This document shows, one piece after another, positions 34,303 through 42,872 of a DNA stretch of 64,000 nucleotides. Made by a program: the position numbers and the translations under genes. Source of the stretch: Bacteroidales bacterium (GTDB taxonomy: Bacteria; Bacteroidota; Bacteroidia; Bacteroidales; VadinHA17); NCBI GenBank assembly GCA_016709865.1, contig JADJLX010000006.1, positions 372,001 through 436,000 on the forward strand, given 5' to 3'. How positions within the stretch are numbered: position 1 is the first letter of the stretch; each line of letters starts with the position of its first letter. The notes beneath the pieces were generated by a model, which worked only from the letters and a program-made list of their open reading frames with translations, ran no database searches and was not told the DNA's origin.

Positions 34303-35417
34303 TAAATAACAAAAACATACTACTCTACCCGCTTGCCCGCATCTGGGGAATGATAACAGGCTTCAGGAACTTCTTATATAATTCAGGAGTTTTGAAATCC
34401 GTGGAGTTCCATCTCCCGGTTATTTGTGTAGGGAACATTACAGTCGGAGGCACAGGAAAAACTCCTCATACAGAATATATTGCAGATCTCCTGAGGAAGA
34501 ACTTTAAAGTTGCAACGCTAAGCAGAGGATATAAAAGGACAAGCCGTGGCTTCCGTATTGCATCTCCGGAAACAGCGGTCAGGGAGATTGGCGATGAGCC
34601 CATGCAGATGTTCAGAAAACTGTCAGGTGTTCTCGTTGCAGTCGACAGGAACCGGGTAAATGGTGTAAACAGAGTTTTAGAGGAAGCTCCCGATACGGAA
34701 GTGATAATTCTCGATGATGCGTTTCAGCACAGAAGGATAACCCCGGGCTTTTCTATTCTGCTTACAGATTTCGAAAGGCTTATAGTCAGGGACCACCTGA
34801 TGCCTTTTGGCAGTCTGAGAGAAAGTGCAGGAAATATGAGAAGAGCTGATATCATAATTGTCTCGAAATCACCTGAAAATATTTCACCGATCCAGAGAAG
34901 AATCATTGTTAAGGAGATTGATAAATCGCCATATCAGAATCTCTATTTTACATCGATGGTATATAAGGATCCTCTTCCGGTATTTGAAAATCTCTCAGAA
35001 AATGCTGAGAAGCCGGATCTGATGGATCCAGTAAACTGCGGAATCGTATTGATAACCGGAATTGCCAATCCGCAGCCCTTTAAGGAATATCTTCTGAAAA
35101 GCTTCGGGGAGATTATTCACCTCTCATTCCCCGACCATTATGCCTTCCGGGAGAAAGATATTCAAGCTATTGCTTTGTCATATCAAAACCTGAAATCCAC
35201 AACCAAATACCTTATTACAACTGAAAAAGATGCGGTAAGATTGCGGGAATTTACTAATATTGCAGAACCGTTAAAATCGGCATTTTTTTATATCCCGATC
35301 GGCATACATTTTTTAAATGACGATAAGGATGAGTTTGATAATCTGATAGTTGATTATGTTAGAAAAAATAAACGAAACAACAGAGTTTCTGAGAGCCAAA
35401 GGGATAAAAAATCCTGA
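34299..35417 (+). CDS. lpxK: Tetraacyldisaccharide 4'-kinase
   Basis: A 372-residue kinase that adds the 4'-phosphate to the lipid A precursor at the inner membrane. The Walker A region is ICVGNITVGGTGKTPHTEYI. The DDAFQHRRITPGFSILLTDF motif contains the catalytic DDxxQH. Later, LITGIANPQPFKEYL and FPDHYAFREKDI are standard. The N-terminus PLARIWGMITGFRNFLYNSG is the amphipathic membrane-docking helix. It overlaps sppA by 4 bases and punA by 62 bases. The last 20 residues lie in the overlap and are Lys/Arg/Asn-rich, so they may be dispensable. It proves a lipid-A-type outer membrane. Confidence 0.95.
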   Translation: MINNKNILLYPLARIWGMITGFRNFLYNSGVLKSVEFHLPVICVGNITVGGTGKTPHTEYIADLLRKNFKVATLSRGYKRTSRGFRIASPETAVREIGDEPMQMFRKLSGVLVAVDRNRVNGVNRVLEEAPDTEVIILDDAFQHRRITPGFSILLTDFERLIVRDHLMPFGSLRESAGNMRRADIIIVSKSPENISPIQRRIIVKEIDKSPYQNLYFTSMVYKDPLPVFENLSENAEKPDLMDPVNCGIVLITGIANPQPFKEYLLKSFGEIIHLSFPDHYAFREKDIQAIALSYQNLKSTTKYLITTEKDAVRLREFTNIAEPLKSAFFYIPIGIHFLNDDKDEFDNLIVDYVRKNKRNNRVSESQRDKKS

Positions 35418-36165
35418 TGTAGGCATAATTCTGGGTACAGGTCTTGGCGGACTAACGACAAAAATCAAAAATCGAATCGAGATCGATTATAAGGATATTC
35501 CTAATTTTCCGGTTTCAACTGTTGAAGGTCATGACGGGAAATTCATCTTTGGTGAACTAGGGAAGAAAAAGATAGTTGCCATGAAGGGCAGATTTCACTA
35601 CTATGAAGGCTACGGTCCGGAACAGGTGGCTTTACCGGTAAGAGTAATGAAATATCTTGGTATCAAATGCCTTTTCCTTTCAAATGCAGCAGGAGGGGTA
35701 AACCCTGATTTTCAGATTGGGGATATAATGGTTATTACAGACCATATCAGTCTTTTACCGAACCCTTTGCTTGGTCCGAATGACGACCGCATTGGTCCAA
35801 GATTCCCGGATATGGGGGAAGCATATGACAGATACCTCATCAAGAAGGCTTTATTGATTGCTGCTGATAACAAAATCAGAATACATAAAGGTGTTTACCT
35901 TTCCACCAGCGGACCTACTTTCGAAACTCCAGCTGAATACAAATATTTCAGGATAATCGGAGCTGATGCAGTTGGAATGTCAACAACGCCTGAGGTAATA
36001 ATTGCTCGTCATATGGGATTGCCATGTTTTGCGGTGAGTATAATAACCGACCTTGGAGTTGAAGGCAAAATTGAGTACACAACTCATGAGTCAGTTCTTC
36101 AGGAAGCAGCAAAAACCGAAGACAGAATGACTACCATCATGACAGCGATGATCTCTTCATTGTAA
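35356..36165 (+). CDS. punA: Purine nucleoside phosphorylase
   Basis: A 269-residue trimeric-type purine nucleoside phosphorylase that splits inosine or guanosine with phosphate; cytoplasmic. I choose ATG at 35356; a TTG two codons upstream is in frame but less likely. Signatures are DVGIILGTGLGGLTTKI, AMKGRFHYYEGYGPEQVALP, FLSNAAGGVNPDFQIGDIMV, HISLLPNPLLGPND, STSGPTFETPAEYKYFRIIG and ADAVGMSTTPEVIIARHMGL. The start is inside lpxK by 62 bases. It abuts the convergent lamin-tail gene with no spacer. Family members are also annotated punA or deoD2. Confidence 0.94.
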   Translation: MLEKINETTEFLRAKGIKNPDVGIILGTGLGGLTTKIKNRIEIDYKDIPNFPVSTVEGHDGKFIFGELGKKKIVAMKGRFHYYEGYGPEQVALPVRVMKYLGIKCLFLSNAAGGVNPDFQIGDIMVITDHISLLPNPLLGPNDDRIGPRFPDMGEAYDRYLIKKALLIAADNKIRIHKGVYLSTSGPTFETPAEYKYFRIIGADAVGMSTTPEVIIARHMGLPCFAVSIITDLGVEGKIEYTTHESVLQEAAKTEDRMTTIMTAMISSL

Positions 36166-38784
36166 TTATCTTAAAACAGTACATACTTTTTTCCATTTTT
36201 GGGTTTTTCCGGAATCGTTGTATAGTGTAATGTAAATGATGTAGATGCCGGTTCTCACCGGGCTGCCATCATCCGCGGTCCCATCCCATAAAATAGCTGC
36301 ATCAGGTGCTGTAAGAAGATTTGACGCAACCTTCTTGATGTAATTTCCTGTTTCATCGAAAACAGTTACTGAAATGACATTTCCGTTTCCTGTAAGATTG
36401 AAGCTTATAATGAGGAGATCTTCATTACCATCACTATCAGGTGTTATCCTGGAAGATGAAAATGCTATTTTATCTGTCGTTACCGGTATAACGCTAAATA
36501 TTGAATTGGGTGCTCCGGGAGTTCCCCAACCGGAGCTCTCTGCTGCAGAATGCCAGTTTACAGCTTCCTCTGATTTAAGTCCGGGAGCTGTCTTTTCCAG
36601 TGCAACTCCTTCAAAATCTGAAAGAAGCGAAAAATGCATCTTCTCATTATAGAAAACTTCATCAATTTTGTCAAGCTCCCTGTTGTAAAGAATCAGATGC
36701 CCTTTATCATCATTCATGGCTGGCATATTTCCAACTTCATATATAAATTCATTCCCAGATGAGAAATATCTGTTTGCAATCATTTCTTTTTCAGTTGTGA
36801 TGGTAAAATATTCCCCCGGCAACAGGCATCTTGATTCCATGGAAACCGGATAAAGCTGTGATGTATCTCCTGCCTCATCGTTTACTGATACTATCTGCAA
36901 CCTCGAAACATCAACTACTTTTTCTGAGTTGTTGAATAATTCTATATAATCGGCATCTCCCTGTAAAGGATTAAACATTAACTCATTAAATAACACATCC
37001 CCTTGCAGGGAAGGTTCCGCAATGCCAAAACTACAGGTCTTCTTTTCCAGCGGATTTCCTGCAAAATCTTTTATTTCATCTGAGATACCGATCTGATATA
37101 TCTTACCTGATTTAAGATAGGTTCCAGGGTTAACCAAAAACTCTCTGAACAGAGGATCGGTCCGACTAATATCAAAAATTTCATCGCCTTCAATTCTGAT
37201 AATTCTGCTGCTGTTGTCAAAGCCAAAAACCGGTTCTGAAAAGTTTATCCGGATGCTGGCGCTGTCTTCAGGAAATACATTCAGAACTCCATAAAACTTT
37301 CTGTCCGGATTGTTGCCTGAAATTGAATTAACACTACCCGGAGTCCCTCCTTTTCGGGAGGCGGATGCGCCCCAGTTACCTTCAGCAAAAAACGGGAAAT
37401 CTATATCGATCATTTCCAGCGACCAGCCACCGTTTGATTTAAGCTCATCTTCATACCATTCTGATGAGTAATCCACTCCATGTATAAGTGTACCTGTGCT
37501 GTCAGAGAGACATAATAGCCTTCCGCCATCAGTAAGTGCAGGGAATTGCTTAAGGCCCAGAACCCTGCCAAATTTTGAAAACTGTGGTACATCCGCAAGA
37601 AGACATAAAATGAGGATTTCACCAGGCTCCAATACTTTTTCAGCAAGCAGGTAATTCTGATCGCCCGCAGACAGGTTCCAGTTTTTTAGATTAAATGAGT
37701 ATTTGGTCCTGTTCGTAACTTCAAGGTACTCCTTTGGTGGCAGGGATATCTCCGGAAAAGGATCAGCCATAATCTCTGATATAACTACATCTCCGGTTTC
37801 AGCCCATACCGGAGTAAAAGTCACTGATAAATCAGCTGAACAATTCCCTGACTTATCGCATAACCTATTGATTATCAACACATTTAATGATTTGTTAATC
37901 AAGCTGTTAGCAAATGTAATCTCATAAATAAGAGGACTCCTTTTTATAACATTCAGGCCCCTGTTTTCGATAGTATTAAGTGAAAAATTTTCAGGTACAA
38001 GGGATTCGTCAACAGGCTGCTCACTTAAAACTAAAATAACAGAATTCTTCCCTGATTCTTCAGAGGATATAATAAAGGGTGATTCGGTATCTTCATAGAA
38101 GACTCCTTCTATTTTAACCTCATCTACCCATAAGAGTCTGTCGCGGGTTGACGAATATTTATACCAAACTGAAAACCAGACAGGAGAAAAGATTTCCTTG
38201 TCTGTGCCATAAGCCTGCTTTAATAATGTTCTGTTAGATCTGTAAACAGATACTCCCCAATAACCGTCAGGGGATCTCTCAACTTCAATAATAGCTGATT
38301 CAGCCGATCCTATTGCCGTCTGCCAGTTTAACCGGCAGTTTACAATTGTTGAAATAACTGCTCCTTTTACTTTAACAATTCTGAGAGTGTCATCATACCC
38401 TGTCAGGTTTACTCCCAAAGCATACCCGTTTGTCCCCTCATCGATTGACATATTACCAGGCTCCCTGTCGGACATCAGGAATATGGCCCAGTTATTTGAC
38501 GATGAGGGATCGTATCCGTGTCTTATCTGGAATGTCCATTTGGTATTGCCTTCCGTAAGATGAAGGTTTTTTACCTGCATACCGATTCTGTCAATACCGG
38601 CATCTGGATTATCATAAGAGTGGTGCAGGGAGTACTTTCCTGAAAGAGCTCCCTCAGTATCAGCCTTCCACCTGCTTTCAGAACTTTGAAACCAGTTATT
38701 TATAGCACCTGATTCAAAATTTTCAATAACCTGGCCGTATGCCGAAAATGGCATAAACAGGACCAGCAAAATAACTTTTTTCAT
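36166..38784 (-). CDS. Large secreted lamin-tail-domain protein with FlgD-like C-terminus
   Basis: An 872-residue secreted protein with a short signal peptide (MKKVILLVLFMPFSAYG). After an N-terminal laminin-G/concanavalin-like region (VIENFESGAINNWFQSSES to about residue 225) and an Ig-like segment, there are two lamin-tail domains. The first begins VVISEIMADPFPEISLPPKE, with GVDYSSEWYEDELKSNGGWS; the second begins VLFNELMFNPLQGDADYIEL. The C-terminus is a FlgD-type Ig-like module (FSSSRITPDSDGNEDLLII, VTVFDETGNYIKKV, ILWDGTADDGSPVRTGIYII). Such proteins are commonly exported in Bacteroidota, often by the type IX system, but the end here is not a clear T9SS sorting domain. The function is unknown; surface or extracellular attachment is likely. 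It converges directly with punA. Confidence 0.82.
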   Translation of the reverse strand: MKKVILLVLFMPFSAYGQVIENFESGAINNWFQSSESRWKADTEGALSGKYSLHHSYDNPDAGIDRIGMQVKNLHLTEGNTKWTFQIRHGYDPSSSNNWAIFLMSDREPGNMSIDEGTNGYALGVNLTGYDDTLRIVKVKGAVISTIVNCRLNWQTAIGSAESAIIEVERSPDGYWGVSVYRSNRTLLKQAYGTDKEIFSPVWFSVWYKYSSTRDRLLWVDEVKIEGVFYEDTESPFIISSEESGKNSVILVLSEQPVDESLVPENFSLNTIENRGLNVIKRSPLIYEITFANSLINKSLNVLIINRLCDKSGNCSADLSVTFTPVWAETGDVVISEIMADPFPEISLPPKEYLEVTNRTKYSFNLKNWNLSAGDQNYLLAEKVLEPGEILILCLLADVPQFSKFGRVLGLKQFPALTDGGRLLCLSDSTGTLIHGVDYSSEWYEDELKSNGGWSLEMIDIDFPFFAEGNWGASASRKGGTPGSVNSISGNNPDRKFYGVLNVFPEDSASIRINFSEPVFGFDNSSRIIRIEGDEIFDISRTDPLFREFLVNPGTYLKSGKIYQIGISDEIKDFAGNPLEKKTCSFGIAEPSLQGDVLFNELMFNPLQGDADYIELFNNSEKVVDVSRLQIVSVNDEAGDTSQLYPVSMESRCLLPGEYFTITTEKEMIANRYFSSGNEFIYEVGNMPAMNDDKGHLILYNRELDKIDEVFYNEKMHFSLLSDFEGVALEKTAPGLKSEEAVNWHSAAESSGWGTPGAPNSIFSVIPVTTDKIAFSSSRITPDSDGNEDLLIISFNLTGNGNVISVTVFDETGNYIKKVASNLLTAPDAAILWDGTADDGSPVRTGIYIIYITLYNDSGKTQKWKKVCTVLR

Positions 38785-38810
38785 GCAGCGCGACGAATTG
38801 AAAAAAAAGC

Positions 38811-38818
38811 TAATTTTG
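38811..38818 (+). promoter_or_regulatory. Possible -7 element upstream of asd
   Basis: TAATTTTG matches TAnnTTTG, 60 bases before the asd start. No TTTG at the -33 position is seen, so it is a partial match only. Confidence 0.3.
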
Positions 38819-38877
38819 ACCGTTTTAACTTACAAGTAAATTTATAAAATACATAACATTATTCCAAACATTTAATT

Positions 38878-39867
38878 ATGAAGATAGCTGTTGTAGGAGC
38901 CACCGGCATGGTAGGCCGCACAATGATGAAAGTTCTGGAGGAAAGAAATTTCCCTGTTTCGCAATTACTACCCGCCGCATCAGAAAAATCGGTTGGGAAA
39001 GAAGTTATCTTTAAGGGGAAGGCCGTTAAGGTAGTAAGTGTTATGGAAGCTGTAGAAGCAAAGCCTGAATTTGCTATCTTTTCAGCAGGAGCTTCAACTT
39101 CGAGGGAGTGGGCACCCGTATTTGCCAAAAACGGTACTGTTGTGATTGACAACTCCTCTTACTGGAGAATGGATAAGAACATCCCTCTCATAGTTCCTGA
39201 AATAAACAGTCATGTAATCAAAAAAGGTGACAGGATAATCGCAAACCCAAACTGTTCAACTATACAGATGGTAATGGCTTTGGCTCCTCTTCACCGGAAA
39301 TATAAAATCAAGCGCCTTGTCGTTGCTACTTATCAGTCGGTTACCGGTACCGGTGTAAAAGCTGTTGCCCAGATGGAGAATGAGAGAATGGGAATAAAAG
39401 GAGAAATGGCTTACGCTCATCCCATTGACAAGAACTGTTTCCCCCACGGTGGTTCATTTCAGCCCGACGGTTATACCACAGAGGAACAGAAACTTCTTGA
39501 CGAGACACGTAAAATACTTGAGGATAACACAATACAGGTAACTGCCACTGTTGTAAGAATCCCTGTTGTGGGGGGTCATTCAGAAGCAGTAAATATCGAA
39601 TTTGAAAATGATTTCAATATTGACGATGTAAGATTTCTCATCAGTCAGTTCCCCGGTGTTATTGTATATGATAGTCCGGCTGAAAACAAATATCCGATGC
39701 CTCTGATGGCTCATAACAGGGATGAAGTTTTTGTCGGCAGGATCAGAAGAGATCTCTCGAGGGAAAAGTGTCTGAACCTGTGGGTTGTATCAGATAATAT
39801 CAGGAAAGGTGCGGCTACAAATGCAGTTCAGATTGCAGAATATATGTCGGCTAATAAATTGTTCTAA
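38878..39867 (+). CDS. asd: Aspartate-semialdehyde dehydrogenase
   Basis: A 329-residue cytoplasmic enzyme of the aspartate pathway (lysine/DAP, threonine, methionine). It reduces aspartyl phosphate to the semialdehyde. The NADP site is IAVVGATGMVGRTMMKVL. The catalytic Cys is in IIANPNCSTIQMVMALAP (about residue 126). VVATYQSVTGTGVKAVAQME and RIPVVGGHSEAVNIEFEND are family motifs with the substrate-binding Arg and catalytic His. Standard length. It feeds meso-DAP, which fits Mpl in the same window. No operon partner. Confidence 0.95.
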   Translation: MKIAVVGATGMVGRTMMKVLEERNFPVSQLLPAASEKSVGKEVIFKGKAVKVVSVMEAVEAKPEFAIFSAGASTSREWAPVFAKNGTVVIDNSSYWRMDKNIPLIVPEINSHVIKKGDRIIANPNCSTIQMVMALAPLHRKYKIKRLVVATYQSVTGTGVKAVAQMENERMGIKGEMAYAHPIDKNCFPHGGSFQPDGYTTEEQKLLDETRKILEDNTIQVTATVVRIPVVGGHSEAVNIEFENDFNIDDVRFLISQFPGVIVYDSPAENKYPMPLMAHNRDEVFVGRIRRDLSREKCLNLWVVSDNIRKGAATNAVQIAEYMSANKLF

Positions 39868-39928
39868 AACTCAACCCAATAGCCATCAATCTAAGGATTG
39901 AGGCTAAGTGAGAAACTGCATAATAAAG

Positions 39929-40196
39929 TTTCCCCTCCTTTTGAAGGAGGGGTGGTCGGGAGTGCTCATTATCTGACTTTTACAAAATTAGATTTCCCGA
40001 CCGGGGTGGTTGATTCATTGATATCTTTTTACCTCTATTTGTAGGAAAGACATGAATTGTAAAAAATTATGCTAGAAAATCCTTCAAAAGAAAAGATCCG
40101 GAATTTGAATAAACAATCAACCACCCCGGCCGGCATCAGCATTTGTATCATAATTTAAAAGTGGTCCGGCCACCCCTCCTTCAAAAGGAGGGGAAA
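39929..40196. repeat. Large paired inverted element (CCCCTCCTTTTGAAGGAGGGG arms)
   Basis: The left arm (39929-40020) reads TTTCCCCTCC, then TTGAAGGAGGGGTGGTCGGG, a spacer, and TTTCCCGACCGGGGTGGTTG. The right arm (40115-40196) is approximately its reverse complement: CAATCAACCACCCCGGCCGG, a spacer, and GTCCGGCCACCCCTCCTTC followed by AAAAGGAGGGG. Each arm itself contains two stems. The whole 39868-40260 gap, between the convergent asd and hflX genes, consists of this element plus AT-rich filler; there is no gene. Confidence 0.75.
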
Positions 40197-40260
40197 TGTA
40201 TCTGGCAAATATTCAATACTGAAATTCTATTTTGTACACCTTAAGTTGATGTATAAGCCT

Positions 40261-41466
40261 TTAGGGAGCAGGGGGCGCTTCATACAGGAATTCATTATAA
40301 GGATACCTTTTAATATGTATCTTTTTCACCTCTTCGTAAAGGACATTGCGGAGCTCCTCGACATTTTCCTTTGTCTTCGCAGAAATAAATACTGTCTTAT
40401 GGTGCTTATCGGAAGCCATCCAGGTTTTCTTCAGATCATCAAGTGAGATATTCTCTCTCAGCACCGGTGTGAGATCATCATCATCCTTGGCAGTATAGGT
40501 AAAAGCATCTATTTTATTGAAAATAATAATTGTTGGTTTATCTGTAGCACCCAGCTCCTTAAGTGTTTCATTCACAACAGTTATCTGCTCCTCAAAACCC
40601 GGATGGGATATATCTGCAATATGAATAAGAAGGTCCGATTCGCGCACCTCATCAAGAGTTGACTTGAAAGACTCAACCAGATCATGAGGAAGCTTGCGAA
40701 TGAATCCCACAGTATCGGAAAGCAGGAAAGGCAGGTTCCCGATAACAACTTTTCGTACCGTTGTATCGAGGGTGGCAAAAAGCTTATTCTCAGCAAAAAC
40801 ATCTGATTTGCTGAGCATATTCATAAAGGTTGACTTCCCAACATTTGTATAACCAACAAGTGCCACCCTGACCATCTTTCCACGATTTTTACGCTGCGTG
40901 GCCATTTGGGTGTCGATTTTTTTCAGCTGCTCCTTGAGAAGCGAAATTCTTTCTCTGATAATCCTTCTGTCAGTTTCAATCTCCGTTTCACCGGGGCCTC
41001 TCAGACCAATACCCCCGCGCTGCCGCTCAAGATGAGTCCACATACCTGTAAGCCTTGGTAGCAGATACTGATACTGAGCAAGTTCTACCTGTGTACGTGC
41101 ATGTGAAGTACGGGCTCTGTGAGCGAAGATATCAAGTATCAGGTTAGTACGGTCCAGAATTCGGCATCCCAAAGCTTTTTCAATATTCCTGATCTGACTG
41201 GGTGAAAGCTCATCGTCGAAAATGGCGATATCAATATCGTTCTCACCAACAAATAAGGCTATCTCCTCAATCTTACCGGAACCTACGAATGTGCGCGGAT
41301 TAGGTGTATCCAGTTTTTGTATAAACCTCTTTACCGGTTCAGCCCCTGCCGTTTCTGTCAGAAAAGATAACTCCCCCAGAAATTCCTCAACTTCACGTTC
41401 ATCCTGTCCTGGATAATTAATCCCGATCAGAATTGCCCTTTCTAACGGCTTATTGGTTTCTATCAT
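40261..41466 (-). CDS. hflX: Ribosome-associated GTPase HflX
   Basis: A 401-residue GTPase that splits stalled 70S ribosomes. The N-terminal nucleotide-binding part includes GKIEEIALFVGENDIDIAIF and FDDELSPSQIRNIEKALG. The family hallmarks RTNLILDIFAHRARTSHARTQ and RGGIGLRGPGETEIETDRR precede the G domain: G1 ALVGYTNVGKSTFMNML, G3 DTVGFIRKLPHDLVESFKST, and G4 IIFNKIDAF. Standard domain order. It lies downstream of the lipoprotein gene at 41611-42783 on the same strand, but a 100-base palindromic repeat sits between them. Confidence 0.95.
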   Translation of the reverse strand: MIETNKPLERAILIGINYPGQDEREVEEFLGELSFLTETAGAEPVKRFIQKLDTPNPRTFVGSGKIEEIALFVGENDIDIAIFDDELSPSQIRNIEKALGCRILDRTNLILDIFAHRARTSHARTQVELAQYQYLLPRLTGMWTHLERQRGGIGLRGPGETEIETDRRIIRERISLLKEQLKKIDTQMATQRKNRGKMVRVALVGYTNVGKSTFMNMLSKSDVFAENKLFATLDTTVRKVVIGNLPFLLSDTVGFIRKLPHDLVESFKSTLDEVRESDLLIHIADISHPGFEEQITVVNETLKELGATDKPTIIIFNKIDAFTYTAKDDDDLTPVLRENISLDDLKKTWMASDKHHKTVFISAKTKENVEELRNVLYEEVKKIHIKRYPYNEFLYEAPPAP

Positions 41467-41504
41467 TAATATTAAATAAATCTGAATTTAGACTTTTAAG
41501 TGAA

Positions 41505-41609
41505 AGGTCTGAAGACCGAAGTCCGAAGACCGAAGTAGTAAAAACTTCCGACTCCGGACTTCTGTCTTCCAACATCTTTCTTCCGACTTCCGTCTTCGGT
41601 CTTCCGTCT
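41505..41609. repeat. GACCGAAGTCCGAAGACCGAAG inverted repeat
   Basis: The left arm is built of CTGAAGACCGAAGTC and CGAAGACCGAAGT words. The right arm is built of CTTCCGAC, GTCTTCGGTCTTCCGTC words. It is a long imperfect palindrome between hflX and the upstream lipoprotein gene, built like the 31083-31178 repeat from short repeated words. Confidence 0.65.
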
Positions 41610-41610
41610 T

Positions 41611-42783
41611 TTAGTTTATAAACCTCCTGTTATTCTGAATTGCGCCCCTGATAGCCATCTTAAGCGACTCTGAGCATCTGATAACCATTTCTATATCGGT
41701 TGGAAACGGCACAATAGATGTTTTGGTCCTTTCAAGCTGTTTAGGCGTTAGTGCCTGTACATCACCAAGTGCACGTGAAGAAACATTCTCAAAATTTGAC
41801 TGAGCCCCAATCGGATCTTTTTTCAGCACTTTATTGGGATTCATCTGAATCACTTCAACATCACCATCAATGCGGCAAGCTTTTGTCTGGATCGTCTCGA
41901 TCAATGCACACTGAAGGGTCTTATACTTTTTCTGTTTGATGTCATTCCCAAGAGAATCCCTCATCACGTTTCCCTTCTTATCGAGAACATATGTGAATCC
42001 GTCCTCAACATCTCTCTTGATAACTGTATCTTTCTGCAAAGTACCGTCCGGACTAACAGCAACGTTCTTAACATTTACGTTAACGAAATAGTCATACTGT
42101 GTATTGGCATTCAGATTCTGTGTATGATACTCAACCCATTCTGAATTCAGACTGGGAAGATCGAGAGCAAGAAGGTCCTGCTCGAACTCTTTAGGGAATT
42201 TGATTATTGAGGTGTTCTGAATGGAAACGAACACTCTGCTCATTCCTAAATACTTAGCCTCCTGAATTTTATTATCGATACCTTCATAATCGCCAACATA
42301 ATTCTTTGCCCGTACAAACTCAGCAAAGGCCTGACGGTAATTCTCCTTGATATTTGTTTTCATCAGCTCTGTACCATGAGCAAAATAGAACTCAGCCGCT
42401 TTGCGTTTTGCATTTACCATTTCAGGGACATAGTCCACGTAAGGAAAATCCACAGTCTGACTCTTACTTTTCAGAGGAGTTACTGTTCTTACCAGCGACT
42501 GTCTGTCATTCAGAGCCTTATAAATCAGGTAGATCTCGTCCCAGTTGTTAGGACGTCCTTCCATTTTCAGAAATCTTATTCTTTCATTGTCGAGATCATT
42601 AACTACTTTATACGACTGTGAAAGAATTGCTATCTGTTTTTCATCGTCAGGATCTCTGCGCAATTCCCTTACAGCTTTATCAATTGCTGCGTCGTAATTA
42701 CCTTTTTCAAGCTGTTTTTTTGAAGATCCGCATCCTGCAAGAATGACTGTCAGAACAAATACAAAGGGTATAAATTTTTTCAT
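41611..42783 (-). CDS. Lipoprotein with helical repeats, function unknown
   Basis: A 390-residue lipoprotein. I place the start at 42783 (MKKFIPFVFVLTVILAGCGS), giving a strong lipobox with Cys at residue 18; a longer frame up to 42945 overlaps tonB and would bury the signal. After the Cys, SSKKQLEKGNYDAAIDKAVR and the following 150 residues are TPR-like helices, for example AAEFYFAHGTELMKTNIKEN and YRQAFAEFVRAKNYVGDYEG. The C-terminal part is beta-rich and contains FTYVLDKKGNVMRDSLGNDI and CALIETIQTKACRIDGDVEV. I do not recognise a catalytic motif. It is 89 bases downstream of the TonB gene on the same strand, so a periplasmic envelope role is likely. Confidence 0.75.
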   Translation of the reverse strand: MKKFIPFVFVLTVILAGCGSSKKQLEKGNYDAAIDKAVRELRRDPDDEKQIAILSQSYKVVNDLDNERIRFLKMEGRPNNWDEIYLIYKALNDRQSLVRTVTPLKSKSQTVDFPYVDYVPEMVNAKRKAAEFYFAHGTELMKTNIKENYRQAFAEFVRAKNYVGDYEGIDNKIQEAKYLGMSRVFVSIQNTSIIKFPKEFEQDLLALDLPSLNSEWVEYHTQNLNANTQYDYFVNVNVKNVAVSPDGTLQKDTVIKRDVEDGFTYVLDKKGNVMRDSLGNDIKQKKYKTLQCALIETIQTKACRIDGDVEVIQMNPNKVLKKDPIGAQSNFENVSSRALGDVQALTPKQLERTKTSIVPFPTDIEMVIRCSESLKMAIRGAIQNNRRFIN

Positions 42784-42872
42784 AATGATCGATGTTTTAT
42801 AGTGCTGATAAAGGTAAGAAAAACATGGAAAAAACAAATTGTCCTGTGAGCTGAAGTCTCTGATCTGATTTA

